Source of the DNA: Allantophomopsis cytisporea
Taxonomy: Eukaryota; Ascomycota; Leotiomycetes; Phacidiales; Phacidiaceae
Assembly (NCBI GenBank): GCA_024752435.1
Contig: CP103027.1
Coordinates: forward strand, 1,426,001 to 1,490,000
DNA length: 64,000 bases
Direction: 5' to 3'
In this document: positions 23,701 through 34,192 of the stretch, in pieces
Position numbering within the stretch: position 1 is the stretch's first letter
Layout of the letters: the number at the start of each line of letters is the position of its first letter
Position numbers and translations under genes: made by a program
Notes under the pieces: model-generated
What the model was told of the DNA's origin: nothing
Databases searched by the model: none
What the model saw: the letters and a program-made list of their open reading frames with translations, nothing else

Positions 23701-25632
23701 TCGGAAGTCGAGAGCTTGAAGGTTGAGCTTCACGAGCTCCAGAAGTCAGCTAGGGATGATGCGACCCGATGTGCCGAGGCTGTTGCTGCCCTTGCCCTTT
23801 TGGAGGTTGACAAAAAGGAGCTTGCTGCAAAATACGAAGAGGCTATGGCTAACTCCAAGGATCACAGTGAGACTTTTGATTCACTCCGCGAAGCTGTCCA
23901 TGCTTCCCAGGATATGAAGAATATGCTTGAACGTAAACTTGATGAGGAACGTGCCGAGCGATTGAGTGTGGAGGACAAGTTACGCAAGCTTATGGCTGAG
24001 CACGAGGAACGAACTGCTGAACTTGAAGGCGCTACTCGAAGACTGCGCGATGCTGAGGAGCTTGCTGAAAGCCATGCTCAAGAAGCTAGGACCCATCGCC
24101 AGGCTGTATTGTCTGGACTCGACAAGGTTGCCGCACGCGATGTCAGCACAGTTGATACTGCCAACGATGAGCGTGTGGTAGCATTGAAGACACAAGTTGA
24201 GGCTGCTAACGTTCTAGTCAAGAAGTACCAAGAAGCTGCTGATACCGCTTCTGAGAAGCTTCGCAGTGCTGAAGAACGTATTGCAGGTCTCGAGGCCTAT
24301 CAAGAGCAGGCCAGCCGCGAAGGTCTCACGATTAGAAAGCAACTTCAAAATGCTATGCGCGAGACTCAATCACTGCAGGCAGCGAACTCGGAGATGAAGC
24401 ATGCTCTTGCTAACCAACAGCTCGAGACTAATGCTATGTATGTTCAGCACAACACACTTAAGGATCTTCTAGGCGAACGTGGTATCAGCCCGAGTGGAGC
24501 AGCTCGTGCTAGCGCTAAGCGCCTGTCAAGCCCACTCTCTGTGCTCAGTGCTGCAGATCCTGCACAAGTGAAGGAGCTTGAGCAACAGTTGGCATCTGCT
24601 CACCAAGCTCACCAGGAGACGAAGCAGAATTACGAGGCACGCGAGCAGCAAGCTGAGGCCCAGTTCAGAGAGAAGCTGTCTCAGCTTGAGAACGACTACC
24701 AGTCCGCTGTACACTATGTCAAGGGTACAGAGAAGATGCTTAAGCGCATGAAGGATGAGCTCCAGAAGCACAAGTCTGAGAACTCACGTCTGAAGACTTC
24801 TCTTGATGAGTTGGAGGCACAGACATCTGCAAGATCACTTGAGGCTGCTGCCCCAGCACAATGGGAGTCTGAGAAGTCCAATCTTCATGAGAAGATTGAG
24901 GCACTCCAAGGCGAGCTGAGGAAGAATTCTGAGCAATTAGAGAAGCAGTTGCAGGAGACTAAGGACGAAATTTCCAAGGCACATCAAGAACGCGATCTCC
25001 ATCAGAAGAACCACGAAGAGTCCCAACGTCAACTTGCCGAGTCCTTCGAGCAAGCTCGAGCTGATCTTACTCAATTGCAGAAAGAGAATTCCCTTCTTGA
25101 ACGTCGGGCTCTTGATGCCGAGCAGAAGGTTTCTCTTCTTCTCGACCAAGTCGAGACATCAGTGGACAGCTACCGCCGCCAATCACGACTCCCAGATGGT
25201 AGCAATGGGCGCAGCCATTCTCGTACAACCTCTGTAGCAGACAGTGTAGCAGACAGTGTAGTCTCCGGGGACAGTGACTACACTGTCCAAGGTAACAACG
25301 ACAATCGCAACTCATACGCACTTGATTCTCTTGCCTCGGAGCTTGAAACCCTCCGCACCCATTGGGAGACGACCAACAAGAACTATCGCCTCAGCAATGC
25401 CTTTGACTTCGAGAAAGAGCGTGGCGAGGGCGATAATGAGGTCTCGCTTAGCTCTAACCTTGCTGATTGGAGAAAGAGACTTGATCTCGAGGAGGAAGAG
25501 ACTCGTCACAGAAAGGGGAGCGCCGACTCCGGTACCCTTGGTAGAAGCGAAAGTTTGCGCAAACACTCACCTTCTGGAGATCAATCTCATGCTGGCGCTA
25601 GTGGCACAAAGAACAAGGACAACGTCATTTAA
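20724..25632 (+). CDS. tea1: Tea1/KelA-type kelch-repeat coiled-coil polarity protein
   Basis: Four exons (20724-21092, 21195-21591, 21642-21924, 21972-25632) give 1569 residues. Introns have GTAAGT, GTGAGT and GTAAGA donors, and frame is kept across all joins. Residues 1-123 are low complexity and end in seven GPTS-type repeats. Kelch blades run from about 165 to 460, each with the hydrophobic-GG signature (IYLMGGL, FIVYGGD, IYVFGGQ, LYLFGGT, MYIFGGR, IVVLAGE). A Ser/Pro-rich disordered region follows to about 730. After it comes a very long coiled coil (about 730-1410) rich in Glu, Lys, Gln and Ala, then a charged tail. This layout is that of Tea1/KelA, which microtubules carry to cell tips to mark sites of polarised growth. 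The coiled-coil region makes unrelated coiled-coil proteins the only alternative; the kelch fan settles it. Confidence 0.92.
20992..21084 (+). repeat. 12-base in-frame minisatellite (GPTS repeats)
   Basis: Seven tandem copies of a 12-base unit, ACATCAGGGCCA-like, encode GPTS with PPS and PAS variants at the end of kelch-gene exon 1, just before its donor. Copy number could vary between strains without shifting frame. Confidence 0.9.
25252..25287. repeat. 12-bp perfect inverted repeat inside the kelch gene
   Basis: Arms 25252-25263 (GACAGTGTAGTC) and 25276-25287 (GACTACACTGTC) are exact reverse complements around a 12-base loop. The left arm overlaps a short direct repeat (GTAGCAGACA, twice). 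It lies in the coding sequence of the C-terminal part. Confidence 0.85.
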
Positions 25633-26553
25633 GGCAACTTCATCTCTCGTCATACTTAATCACCAAAAGTTGGGCCTTGACCCTTTATTTCTCGCTTCCT
25701 TTACAAAGAACATGTAGATACACGTGCGCCTGCATATCCTCCTGTTCCGTTCTTACAAACGGCTTTCCCATACGGCATTGGACCTGTTACCTCTTCACAC
25801 AACGCCATCATGCTCTGTTTGTTTTTTTTTTCTTTTTCTTTTTCGAGGATCATCTACTCTACCTCTCCCACATTCAACTTCCTCCGTCTCTTCTTCTTCA
25901 CATGTTCCTCCTCCCCCCATCTACTGACGTCACGTCATAATGCGGCGAGAACGAACGCATACGAATATTTAGTTCTGCTTTCCCTCCCTCCCTTCCGTTA
26001 TTCTGTTTCCATTTCGTTTCAAAGGAGGCAAGCGGTCTCTACCGTCCTTCCCACTATTCGTCATAGGAGAGGCGTTTTTTTGTACTGATTTTTCCTCCAC
26101 CTTGACGCCCGCCCATGCGTCTGTTGTCTATTTGGTGCTTTCTTTTCTGCTCTTTTTTACTGATTGTTTGTGTCGCCTCTTTTTCCCCCCTTTATTGCAC
26201 CCTTTTCTCGTTCTATAAAGATGTCGATTGTCGATTGTTGATTGTTGATGTGATCCTGGCGATGTGGAGAGGGGAGATGGGATGGACCACCCTAATGTAT
26301 GATATTTGCTGAGCGTTTTTAAGAGGGTGGAAATTCAATGGTTTGATAACGTGTTTATTGTGGACTCATGTAATTGGTTTACTGTGACTGTAATCGTGAT
26401 TAGGATCGTGCTTGTGAGTCAATAAATGATGTATGATTATGTTTTGATGATAATGAAATGGATCTATTCGAGCCACTGACGCTAGTCTATCTCAGATCTA
26501 CCCAACATATACTCCACCAATGCAGAACGCTATCTATGCACATTCCATTTAAC
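25633..26553. other. intergenic between convergent genes
   Basis: T/C-rich 3' flank of the kelch gene and 3' flank of the HAD gene. A TGACGTCA palindrome followed by CGTCA lies at 25925-25937. No coding frame stands out. Confidence 0.5.
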
Positions 26554-27974
26554 CTATCTCTTCATCTCAGCCCCCCACCCCTCCCTTTCAAGCGCCCACT
26601 TCACCCCTTCAAAGACATCCGCCGCCGTAGCCTTGGGCTTATATTTCGGCTCCGTGCCCTCCCTCCACACCCCTGTCTTAACCAACACACTAACCCACTC
26701 AGCACCACTCTCACTCTGAAAGTCATTCGCGCCACGAATATCACTCTCGGGGTTATCCCCAAGCATATAAACACGCTGCAACGGCTCACCCCCACCTCCA
26801 ACCAGCTTCTCACGATGCCGCCCCAGCACCCGCTCGGCATAGCGATACGTCAGGCGGTGCGGCTTCCCAATGACCGTGCGACTCAGCTGCGCCCCGTCCG
26901 TAGTCGCGTTCCACACGCCCTCCAGCGCGGCCTGGAACCCGCCCTGTCCCAGCCGCGACTGGAAGTAATCCGTCGCCCAGAACAGATCCGGGTTCGAGAA
27001 ATACAGCGGCGGCTGCCCGTCCTGCTGCCACCCGTTGTTGGGCAGGCTGGTGTCGCCGTTCTTGGGCGACAGCGTGCCGAGGATCCCGTTGCTCGAGAGG
27101 AGGCTGTCTAGGATTAGCTGTGTGTCCAGCGCCCAGTCGCGAGGGTCGTTGAAGACGAAGATGGCGTCGATTTTGAGGGATTGTGAGGGGTTCGTTGGCG
27201 AGATCGGTAGTGGGAGCGGTCGTGTGCTTCCTGGTGGTGGGGGTGCGGGCGATTTGAAGGGCCAGATGTTTGGCTGGGCGGCGATGATGTCGCCGGGCGT
27301 GATGACGTTCTTGAAGCCGTAGCTGGAAGCCGTCAGTTTGTGGCTCTCGTATCGTGAGATTGTGCCCTTGATGTGCTGCCTACTTACCGCTCTGCTACTT
27401 TTCGACACTTGTCTCCATCGCCGCCGGTCACCAGAATGCACTTGTCCTTCAAGCCTTCACTGCCGTTCATTCCATCTACTAACTCCTGGAATGGTGTGTG
27501 CGATTGCACAAAGTTCTCTACTGAGAGAGGTACATCGAGCTTTGAGACTAGTTCTGCTACTCGCTCGCTCTCGTGCTTGCCGCCTCCATTGGTGAGGAAT
27601 ATGAAGGGGATCTGTTGGGAGTGCAGGTAGTTCAGAGCAGCGGAGGCGCCGGGGATCGGCTGGGAGGAGCGCAGGAGCACACCATCGATGCTCGTGGACT
27701 GTTAGATTGAAAGATGGTAGAAGAATTGTGTGGAGCTGGCTTACTCGAATGCGAATGCGAAAGGCGGAGAGGTCTTGGAGGCCGAGCGATTGAGGGCTGA
27801 GTGCTGTAGGTGTCGGACTGCTGTTGCGTAGCTATGACGAGGTTGTGGTCGTAGCTGTTGTGTTGTGATGGCTCGGGAGCTTCCAATTGATTTTTTGAGT
27901 CCCTGAAAAGCTCGCAATCTGTTTGTAGGGAATGCAATAAGGCTTGGAAGCCTTGGTGAGAGCCGTACGGACAT
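26554..27974 (-). CDS. HAD-superfamily hydrolase, CECR5/YKR070W type, probably mitochondrial
   Basis: Three exons (27974-27745, 27690-27388, 27322-26554) give 433 residues. The N-terminal ~75 residues are Arg/Ser/Thr-rich with few acidic residues, like a mitochondrial presequence. The first intron (54 bases) splits the catalytic Asp codon: the join gives FAFDIDGVLLRSS, HAD motif I with nucleophile Asp77 and Asp79. The acceptor used is CACGAG, because the nearer ACAG lies only three bases past the branch CTAAC and gives the wrong frame. Motif II is FLTNGGGK, and motif III/IV is MLGDNPESDIRGAND. Length and motif spacing match the class IIA HAD hydrolases of the CECR5/YKR070W group. The substrate is unknown. 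Its 3' end faces the kelch gene. Confidence 0.9.
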
Positions 27975-29296
27975 TTTTGAAGAGATATGGAGAACTTGGA
28001 GGAATGATGATGTCGTGAGTGACTTGGGAGCCGTATCCGGATCATTGTTGTTACGCCTTATCTTAGCTTAGATACCCCTGTACCCCCACGTTTCGTACAT
28101 TCTAGTATGCTCTGCCCACTATCATTATACTAGCCTGACTATTTCAAATTTTACACCTCCTTTTTGTTTTGGATTTGAATACATACAAGGCTATAGACCT
28201 CAAGATAAGATATAGACCCTAAGTATCAGGTTTTCAAATGAAGGATACACTGTGCGAACCATTTTGGGTGAGGTAGCCGCTTTGCAAATCCTACAGTCTA
28301 AAATCAGCGATGAAGATGACAAAATATATACAGCCAAAAGGCTCACGCGTATTTCGAAGATCTGACCCTCTGCAAGGTCAAAACACAAAATTCATCGTAT
28401 CCCTGAACCTGATCATTGCATGTCAATGGAGCTGGGTTTTCAGCGTAATCGTGAGCATTAATATTTTTAAATGCGAAAACCGCCATAACACGTTGATAAG
28501 GGTGACGATGGAGACGTGGGGACTCTATAATGTCACCAGACGTACGTGTATACTCAAGCGGCAGTTCGACATCGATAATGACTGGGGGCTCTTGCAGCGA
28601 TTACACATACTGGTACAGATGGATACCTATGTGAGGTGAATCTTTAGTAATGTCTATTGGATGCTATAGCACTGTGTATATGTTAGCTTAAAATTCGATA
28701 ATGCCAAAGCATATGCCTCCTATCCAACGGTTGCTGTCCAAATTATTACAGTAAGCAAGCCTTGCAGTTCTATTCTCTATCAAAGCAAGCGACTACAATT
28801 TGAATGGACAACGTTATCTACAAGCCTTAAGCACACAAATACATACTATAGCGATAATATTGTTGCGTCTAGTATTAAGAAATAACTGATTTATTCTATT
28901 TACTCGGCGCTAATTGGGACTGGTAATGCTGAAACTTATAAGTGTTATAAGCTTTCTATTTTTATTTACTCGCGTAGCAGGAGTCGATAGCTATAAATGC
29001 TACGAAGTTTGAACGGGATCACATATAGATATCTACTTAGAGGTCAGATTGTCGCACCTTTTTGAGGATCTTTCTTTCCATTCCTGGATCATGAGGATCA
29101 TCATCCGCGGTTATTTTAAAAATGATCTTCTCACATGATGGTTGGTATTGCAGCTGAGGTGAGCAACAGTAAGCCCAGCCCATGAGTACCGAATTGGAAA
29201 AAAGGGCCTAACACTGCTATTAATCCTCCTCGGGCAATCAGCCTTAAGCTTAGAACTTCGTTCTTTGCTAATATAGACAGTGAGGGTGTCATATCT
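27975..29296. other. AT-rich intergenic region
   Basis: Between the HAD gene start (minus strand) and the small plus-strand gene. Sequence from about 28090 to 29050 is AT-rich with only short, interrupted frames, such as one at 28310-28639 with no recognisable motif. No repeat units or RNA gene are recognised. Confidence 0.45.
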
Positions 29297-29305
29297 TATA
29301 TAAAG
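29297..29305 (+). promoter_or_regulatory. TATA box of the 50-residue gene
   Basis: TATATAAAG lies about 135 bases before a 5'UTR intron and 200 bases before the ATG at 29496. The stretch after it is CA/CT-rich without G, typical of the leader of a well-expressed fungal gene. Confidence 0.55.
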
Positions 29306-29495
29306 GTGCAGTATTGAGCTCTTCACTCAACATCTAAATCACTTCAAGACAACGACATATCACAACAGCACACTGCTATCCTCTCATAACATACACGAAC
29401 TTTATACTATAACATCCTCAACTCTTTAAAAGTATGTAGGCAACGAGCTCTCATCCGAAAACCCCTGTCATTCTAATCAATTGTAGTCGGTTATC

Positions 29496-29648
29496 ATGGC
29501 CAATATCATATCTCAAGCCGAGGGCGCGGGAGGCAAAGTTGAAGGCGTTGCTAGTGCTCCAGGCCACGTCATTGGTCAAGCTTCTGGAGATATCAACGAC
29601 GCTAGAAGTGCCGCACGTTGGTGGAAATTCTGGAGTTGCTGCTTTTGA
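29496..29648 (+). CDS. 50-residue small protein with tryptophan/cysteine C-terminus
   Basis: A 51-codon frame, too short for most gene finders, has strong gene context. There is a TATA box at 29297, a CA-rich leader, and a complete 5'UTR intron at 29432-29486 (donor GTATGT, branch TCTAATC, acceptor TTGTAG) ending nine bases before the ATG. The protein starts MANIISQAEGAGGKVEG, stays small and polar (Gly, Ala, Ser), and ends in RWWKFWSCCF. No signal peptide is present. The aromatic-basic end with two adjacent cysteines could be a membrane-anchoring, palmitoylated tail; that is inference. I do not recognise the family. A degenerate tandem-repeat block begins about 220 bases downstream. Confidence 0.6.
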   Translation: MANIISQAEGAGGKVEGVASAPGHVIGQASGDINDARSAARWWKFWSCCF

Positions 29649-29864
29649 TCCTGAGGAAGACAGCGGAGAGGTGGCGGATATCAAGTGTTTAGCTGGGTTG
29701 CGAAGAAAAGGGAATAGAGAAGGAGGGTAGTTCTTTTGTAATCAGCTTTGATTTTGAGATATTTTACTTGGGTTTTAATCAATGGGTTATCTAAATATAA
29801 ATGCATGTGCATAATAGATGGGTTTACACAATGCATTTACTTCAAGCTTCAAAAGAAATCTGTC

Positions 29865-30240
29865 GAGGTATAATATCTAGTGTTGTATATTAGTTAGATG
29901 TATGATCTTTAGATCAGAATAAGTAAAATTTCTAGTATGTTTTACAACTAGAATGTATTATTTTTACATTAAAGTAAAGTACAATTTCTAGCATTTTATA
30001 CTATTCGAATATATAGTTTCTAGATTAGAGCAAGGTATAAATTCGAGTGTTTTATACTACTAAAATATATAAGTTATAGATAGAGCAATAAATCCGCTAT
30101 AAGCTTCGACGCAAATCTATCGAGGTAAATTTCTAATGTTTCATACTACTAAAATGTATAATGTTTACATTAGAGTGAGGTATAACTTCTAGTGTTTTTT
30201 GCGACCAGATTGTATAGCTTTTACATGAGAGCGAGGTATA
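29865..30240. repeat. degenerate AT-rich tandem repeats (~50-60 bp unit)
   Basis: About six or seven diverged copies of a unit reading roughly GAGGTATAATTTCTAGTGTT then TTATACTACTAGAATGTATA then TTTTTACATTAGAGC. Copies begin near 29872, 29925, 29980, 30035, 30110, 30170 and 30230. A longer piece (AAGCTTC, then AAATCTATCGAGGTA) occurs twice (near 29845 and 30100), so the array may have a higher-order unit. The sequence is TA-rich and every copy carries point differences. It has no coding capacity. The flanks to 30587 hold no gene. Confidence 0.7.
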
Positions 30241-30587
30241 CAATACGTATGAGTCGTTGATTCCCGAATGGAAGGCTTTTCAAGACTCCATCACTTGCAC
30301 GTCAATTCTACCTTAAAGCAGCTAGCTACCCTCCACCGTGAGACATCTCCGCAAATTAAGCAGCGGGGTGACCCTATCATCAGTATTGAGCGTATGGGGT
30401 TGTCAAAATGTCAAGAGTAGCCCAGTCATTCAAACAAAGCTCTACATTTTTGAGTGGTCAATGATAGAAGAACATATGGGCAAGTATGAGGCAAAATCAC
30501 AACATAGTCAGATGAAAGCACAAATATCACATCCACAGTGATCAATCAACGTGACATGAATCATTCCTCATTTTATTCTAAACTTAT

Positions 30588-32365
30588 CTAAGGGTTCAAT
30601 CTCTTAGGCGTTCTCGGGAAAGCACAAGCCAAGTGCACACTAGGAAGCTGCAAGTACCAAGCAACGACACGGTCCAAACCAATACCTCCACCACCGTGAG
30701 GAGGAACACCAGCACTCTTGAAGATGTCCACGTAGTCCTTGATACCGGCAGATTCGGGGTCAACGCCCTTCTGCTTGATACGCTCGACGAGCTCCTCGGC
30801 AATGTGAATTCTCTGACCACCAGAGAGAATTTCCTGGCCACGCATCATGAAATCGTAAGCGTTGGTGACCGCAGGGTTCTCAGGATCGACCTTGGCGTAG
30901 AATGGGCGGGCGCCCTCAGGGAACTTGTCGAGGACGTAGAAGTCAGTGTTGTACTTCTTGCGCACCAAAGCTCCGAGCGCCTTCTCCTGTGCAGTGCTCA
31001 TATCCTCGTCATCGGTGACATTTCTGAATTCCTCTGGACCCTCCTCACGGAGAAGCTTTTGACCTTCAGCAAAGGTGAGACGTACTTCCTTACCCTCTTC
31101 TGGGAGGAGGAACTTCTCAGATGGGTAGACGGAGCGAACGAGCTCGATCTTATCAGCACATCGCTTCTCGAGTCCCTTGAAAATGTAAAGGAGAACACCC
31201 TCCAAAACGTGCAATACCTCGTGGTAGTGCTCGTTGATCTCCATCTCCAGATCGAGACCAGTGAATTCGGTCATATGGCGTGGAGTGTTGGAGTTCTCAG
31301 CACGGTAGACTGGGCCAATACAGTAAACTCTTTCGCGACCACCAGCGATTTCAATTTGCTTGTAGAATTGTGGGGATTGAGCGAGATAAGCGTTTCTTCC
31401 AAAGTATGGGAGCTGGAAGACATTAGCACCTCCCTCAGAGGCAGCCTCGATGAGACCTGGAGCCTCGAACTTCTCGAATCCGTGGTTGTCAAGGTATTCC
31501 ATGAAAAGTCTCTGGACCTCGAAACGGATTGTAGCAATAGCCTGATTGACTGGGGCGCGCTTGTGAATAACTGGGTTGTTAAGATGTGTGCTGAGAGTAG
31601 CGATTGGAGTACCCTCTGAGACATTGAGCCCTGTGGAAGCAATTGTTAGTTCGTAGTCCGGACAAGGGTTACAAGAGAGGAATAAATACCTTCAAGAGCC
31701 TCAGAAACACCCTCATCACCCTCTTCAACACTTCCAACAGCAATAGACGCAGTAGCGACTGACATTCCAAGAACCTCTGGAGCAGCAGCAACAAGGTAGC
31801 ACTTGGTAAGGTGCAACTCGTAACCACTAACTCTAGTGCTCTTGACAGGCTCCAATGGCTTCTGAACCACAGCCTCAATCAAGACCAAAGACTCCAGCTT
31901 CAAGCCTCCGATCCACTTGACCATCTGCTTGCTAACAGGAGTGTTCTCTGGGCTGGCAGCAACAACACCCTGAATGCTCCAGTCTCCTCTCTTTCTCAGC
32001 TCAATGAAAGCCATCTTAGCGCCCTGCATTCTAGCATTCTGGATCCAGCCTCGAATTTGAATTGTCTTTCCAAGGTGCTCCTCGCCAATCTCGTGGAGGT
32101 CAGTCCATGGGGCATCGAGCTTCTTGCCAAGCTTAGGAATAGCTCCATAGTTTTCCTTAGCAAGGTCCTCGGTGTTCGCACCACCACCCTGAGCCTTCTG
32201 CGCAGCTTCACGCTCAGCAGCCTTGCGGGCCTTCTCGGCTTCCTTTGCGGCTTTGGCGGCAGCCTTTTTGGCGCCCTTCTTCGATTGCTCGCCTGCTCCG
32301 TCGGCGGCTGGAGCTGCAGCTGGAGCTTGAGCCTTGGAGTCTTCGGTCGGCTTTGCGGGTTCCAT
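30588..32365 (-). CDS. DPS1: cytosolic aspartyl-tRNA synthetase
   Basis: Two exons (32365-31690, 31630-30588) give 572 residues, the usual length of fungal cytosolic AspRS. The intron has a GTATTT donor, a CTAAC branch and a CAG acceptor, and splits a Gly codon. The start is the ATG at 32365. Residues 1-70 form a Lys/Ala-rich extension typical of eukaryotic AspRS that helps bind tRNA. An OB-fold anticodon-binding domain follows (IQIRGWIQNARMQG, FIELRKRGDWSIQGVV). The class II catalytic core shows motif 2 (YRAENSNTPRHMTEF) and motif 3 (GGGIGLDRVVAWYL). It charges tRNA-Asp. No mitochondrial presequence is seen. A TGAGTCA element lies upstream. Confidence 0.96.
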
Positions 32366-32451
32366 TGTCGAGATGATCAATGACTATAAATACTGTTAGA
32401 TCTATTATAGTTGGTTGAAGAGGGTTTGTTTACATTTTATGGGCAAGTTTC

Positions 32452-32458
32452 TGAGTCA
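32452..32458. promoter_or_regulatory. TGAGTCA (Gcn4/CPC1-type) element
   Basis: A perfect TGAGTCA lies about 90 bases before the AspRS start codon. Gcn4/CPC1 proteins bind TGASTCA and raise expression of amino-acid and tRNA-synthetase genes on starvation. Position and target fit, but one 7-mer can occur by chance. Confidence 0.4.
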
Positions 32459-34119
32459 CAACTATTGTTGCTCATGTCGCGCGTATGATGACTGCAAATC
32501 ATGGTGCGCGCTAGCGCCAAATGTTAGCGAATCGTCAGCCTTGTCGAATACCCCTCCACCCCACCAAGGCTAAGAATGAGCAAGAGAGTTGGATTGACCA
32601 GACATCGTGATGTATGTCGATGTTTGTCAATGTTGTTCATGGTCACGAGTAAGATGAGTATAATCACTTAGGAAACCCATAGAAACTCTGATCTCCAGCT
32701 TCAATTGAGTGCCTTTCACAATCGGCACGGTTGTAAATCACTCTTGAAATTTGTTCTCCCAAGTATTCCTATAAACAAAATCTCCCAGAGCAATTTTACT
32801 CTTGATCATCTCAAGATTGGAAGCTCTTTATACGGATAGGAAATACGGACAGGAAACATCCCGAAACCGAAGTATCGTCAATATATCGACATTATACGCG
32901 AACTGGTTTACGGAGATGCAAGCGTAAATCCCACCACGGCTCATACTGCCTGTTATAACCATAAGCATATAAACATAATCAATCCATCGAACCTCCACAT
33001 ACCCAAGGACTACGGAGTAGGTAAGACAAGCAGATTTCGACGGATGAAATATCCGACACTTCGAGTAAGTATGGACACTTTATAGGACGATATCGTCATC
33101 CATCCTGACATAAGCTTGTCATGCCACCCAATCATACAGCTCAATGTCATACAGCATAGGTAACCTGGGAAGCCAAATAGCCTTCCCAGAATTCCGAAGT
33201 CTTGAAAGAATCTCGAATTTACAGCCTATACTTCCAGAATGTGCCCAACAAAGCCTTATCTTATGCCTTGACCCTCAGCCCTGTTAACAAGGCAAGAGTT
33301 CTATGGCTCGCGATGAAAGGGACACACAAAGCAATTGAGCCGGAAGCATGCAATGAATGCAAGGCTAGACAATAATCTGCCGCCACAGATAAATCCATAT
33401 TATCTTACAGCAGAATTATCCTTACAATATAACAAGATGCGGATGGTGGTCGATTACAAAGGTTAGTCACACACAAGGACCATGCAACAAGATCTCTTCC
33501 GTAATCTATTTCCGTCCACCGCACGCAAGCGGGCAAGTCTCAGTCCGGCCACGACACGACCGAGGGCCGAAACAGCGGCTAAATTCCACCTATTACCGCA
33601 ACGAGATCTGTACCGAGAGCAAACCATCACAGAAGTTGTGTCAAGCAAGGCTTTCATTCCAATCGTCTTTGTTGCAATCTGCAAAACAGGTATCCGAGTC
33701 GGCGCAAGCAATTTTTTCAATATTCAGTTGCGGTAGTACACGGTCATGTCATGGTGTGTACAAATATCTCACCTCGCCACAGATGAAGAGACACCCAGCT
33801 TGCGTAGCTTGTTGCCTCGTCGCCGTCCAGTAGTAGCATAGCATAGCTAGCTGTTGAAATGCAGTGGAAGCACGAAACACCTTTCGACTCCATACCCATT
33901 CCTTAGTCGGAGGAGCCTTGAACGCCTTAGTACTATTATTTCCGTGAGCACAACGCAAGATTGACTGGGTCAAGGCTCGCCGGGGTTGTGGTCGCGGTCG
34001 GGGCGGGCGGCAGCACGGCTACAGCGCCTGGTTGCGATCTACAGTGCATTCAGCGAACCAGGGAGTCCAAGGCGTGAAGGTGGAAAGATTTGCGAACCAA
34101 GAGCAGCTTCAAGCTGAGT

Positions 34120-34192
34120 GAGCCTGATGCTGATCCTAATCCTAGACCTGAAGCCTGAGCTTGAGCCTGAACTTGAGCCTGAACCTGTGGTG
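34120..34192. repeat. imperfect (GCCTGA)n repeat
   Basis: Imperfect six-base units (CCTGAG, CTTGAG, CCTGAA) run for about 70 bases. No coding context was found. Confidence 0.7.

Noticed and set aside
26458..27111. 217-codon plus-strand frame
   Set aside because: Antisense to the HAD hydrolase exon, Pro/Arg/Leu-rich, with no recognisable domain.
30633..31619. Long open frame (328 codons) on the plus strand
   Set aside because: It lies exactly antisense to the aspartyl-tRNA synthetase exon and has a Leu/Val/Ser-rich shadow composition; the minus strand carries clear class II motifs.
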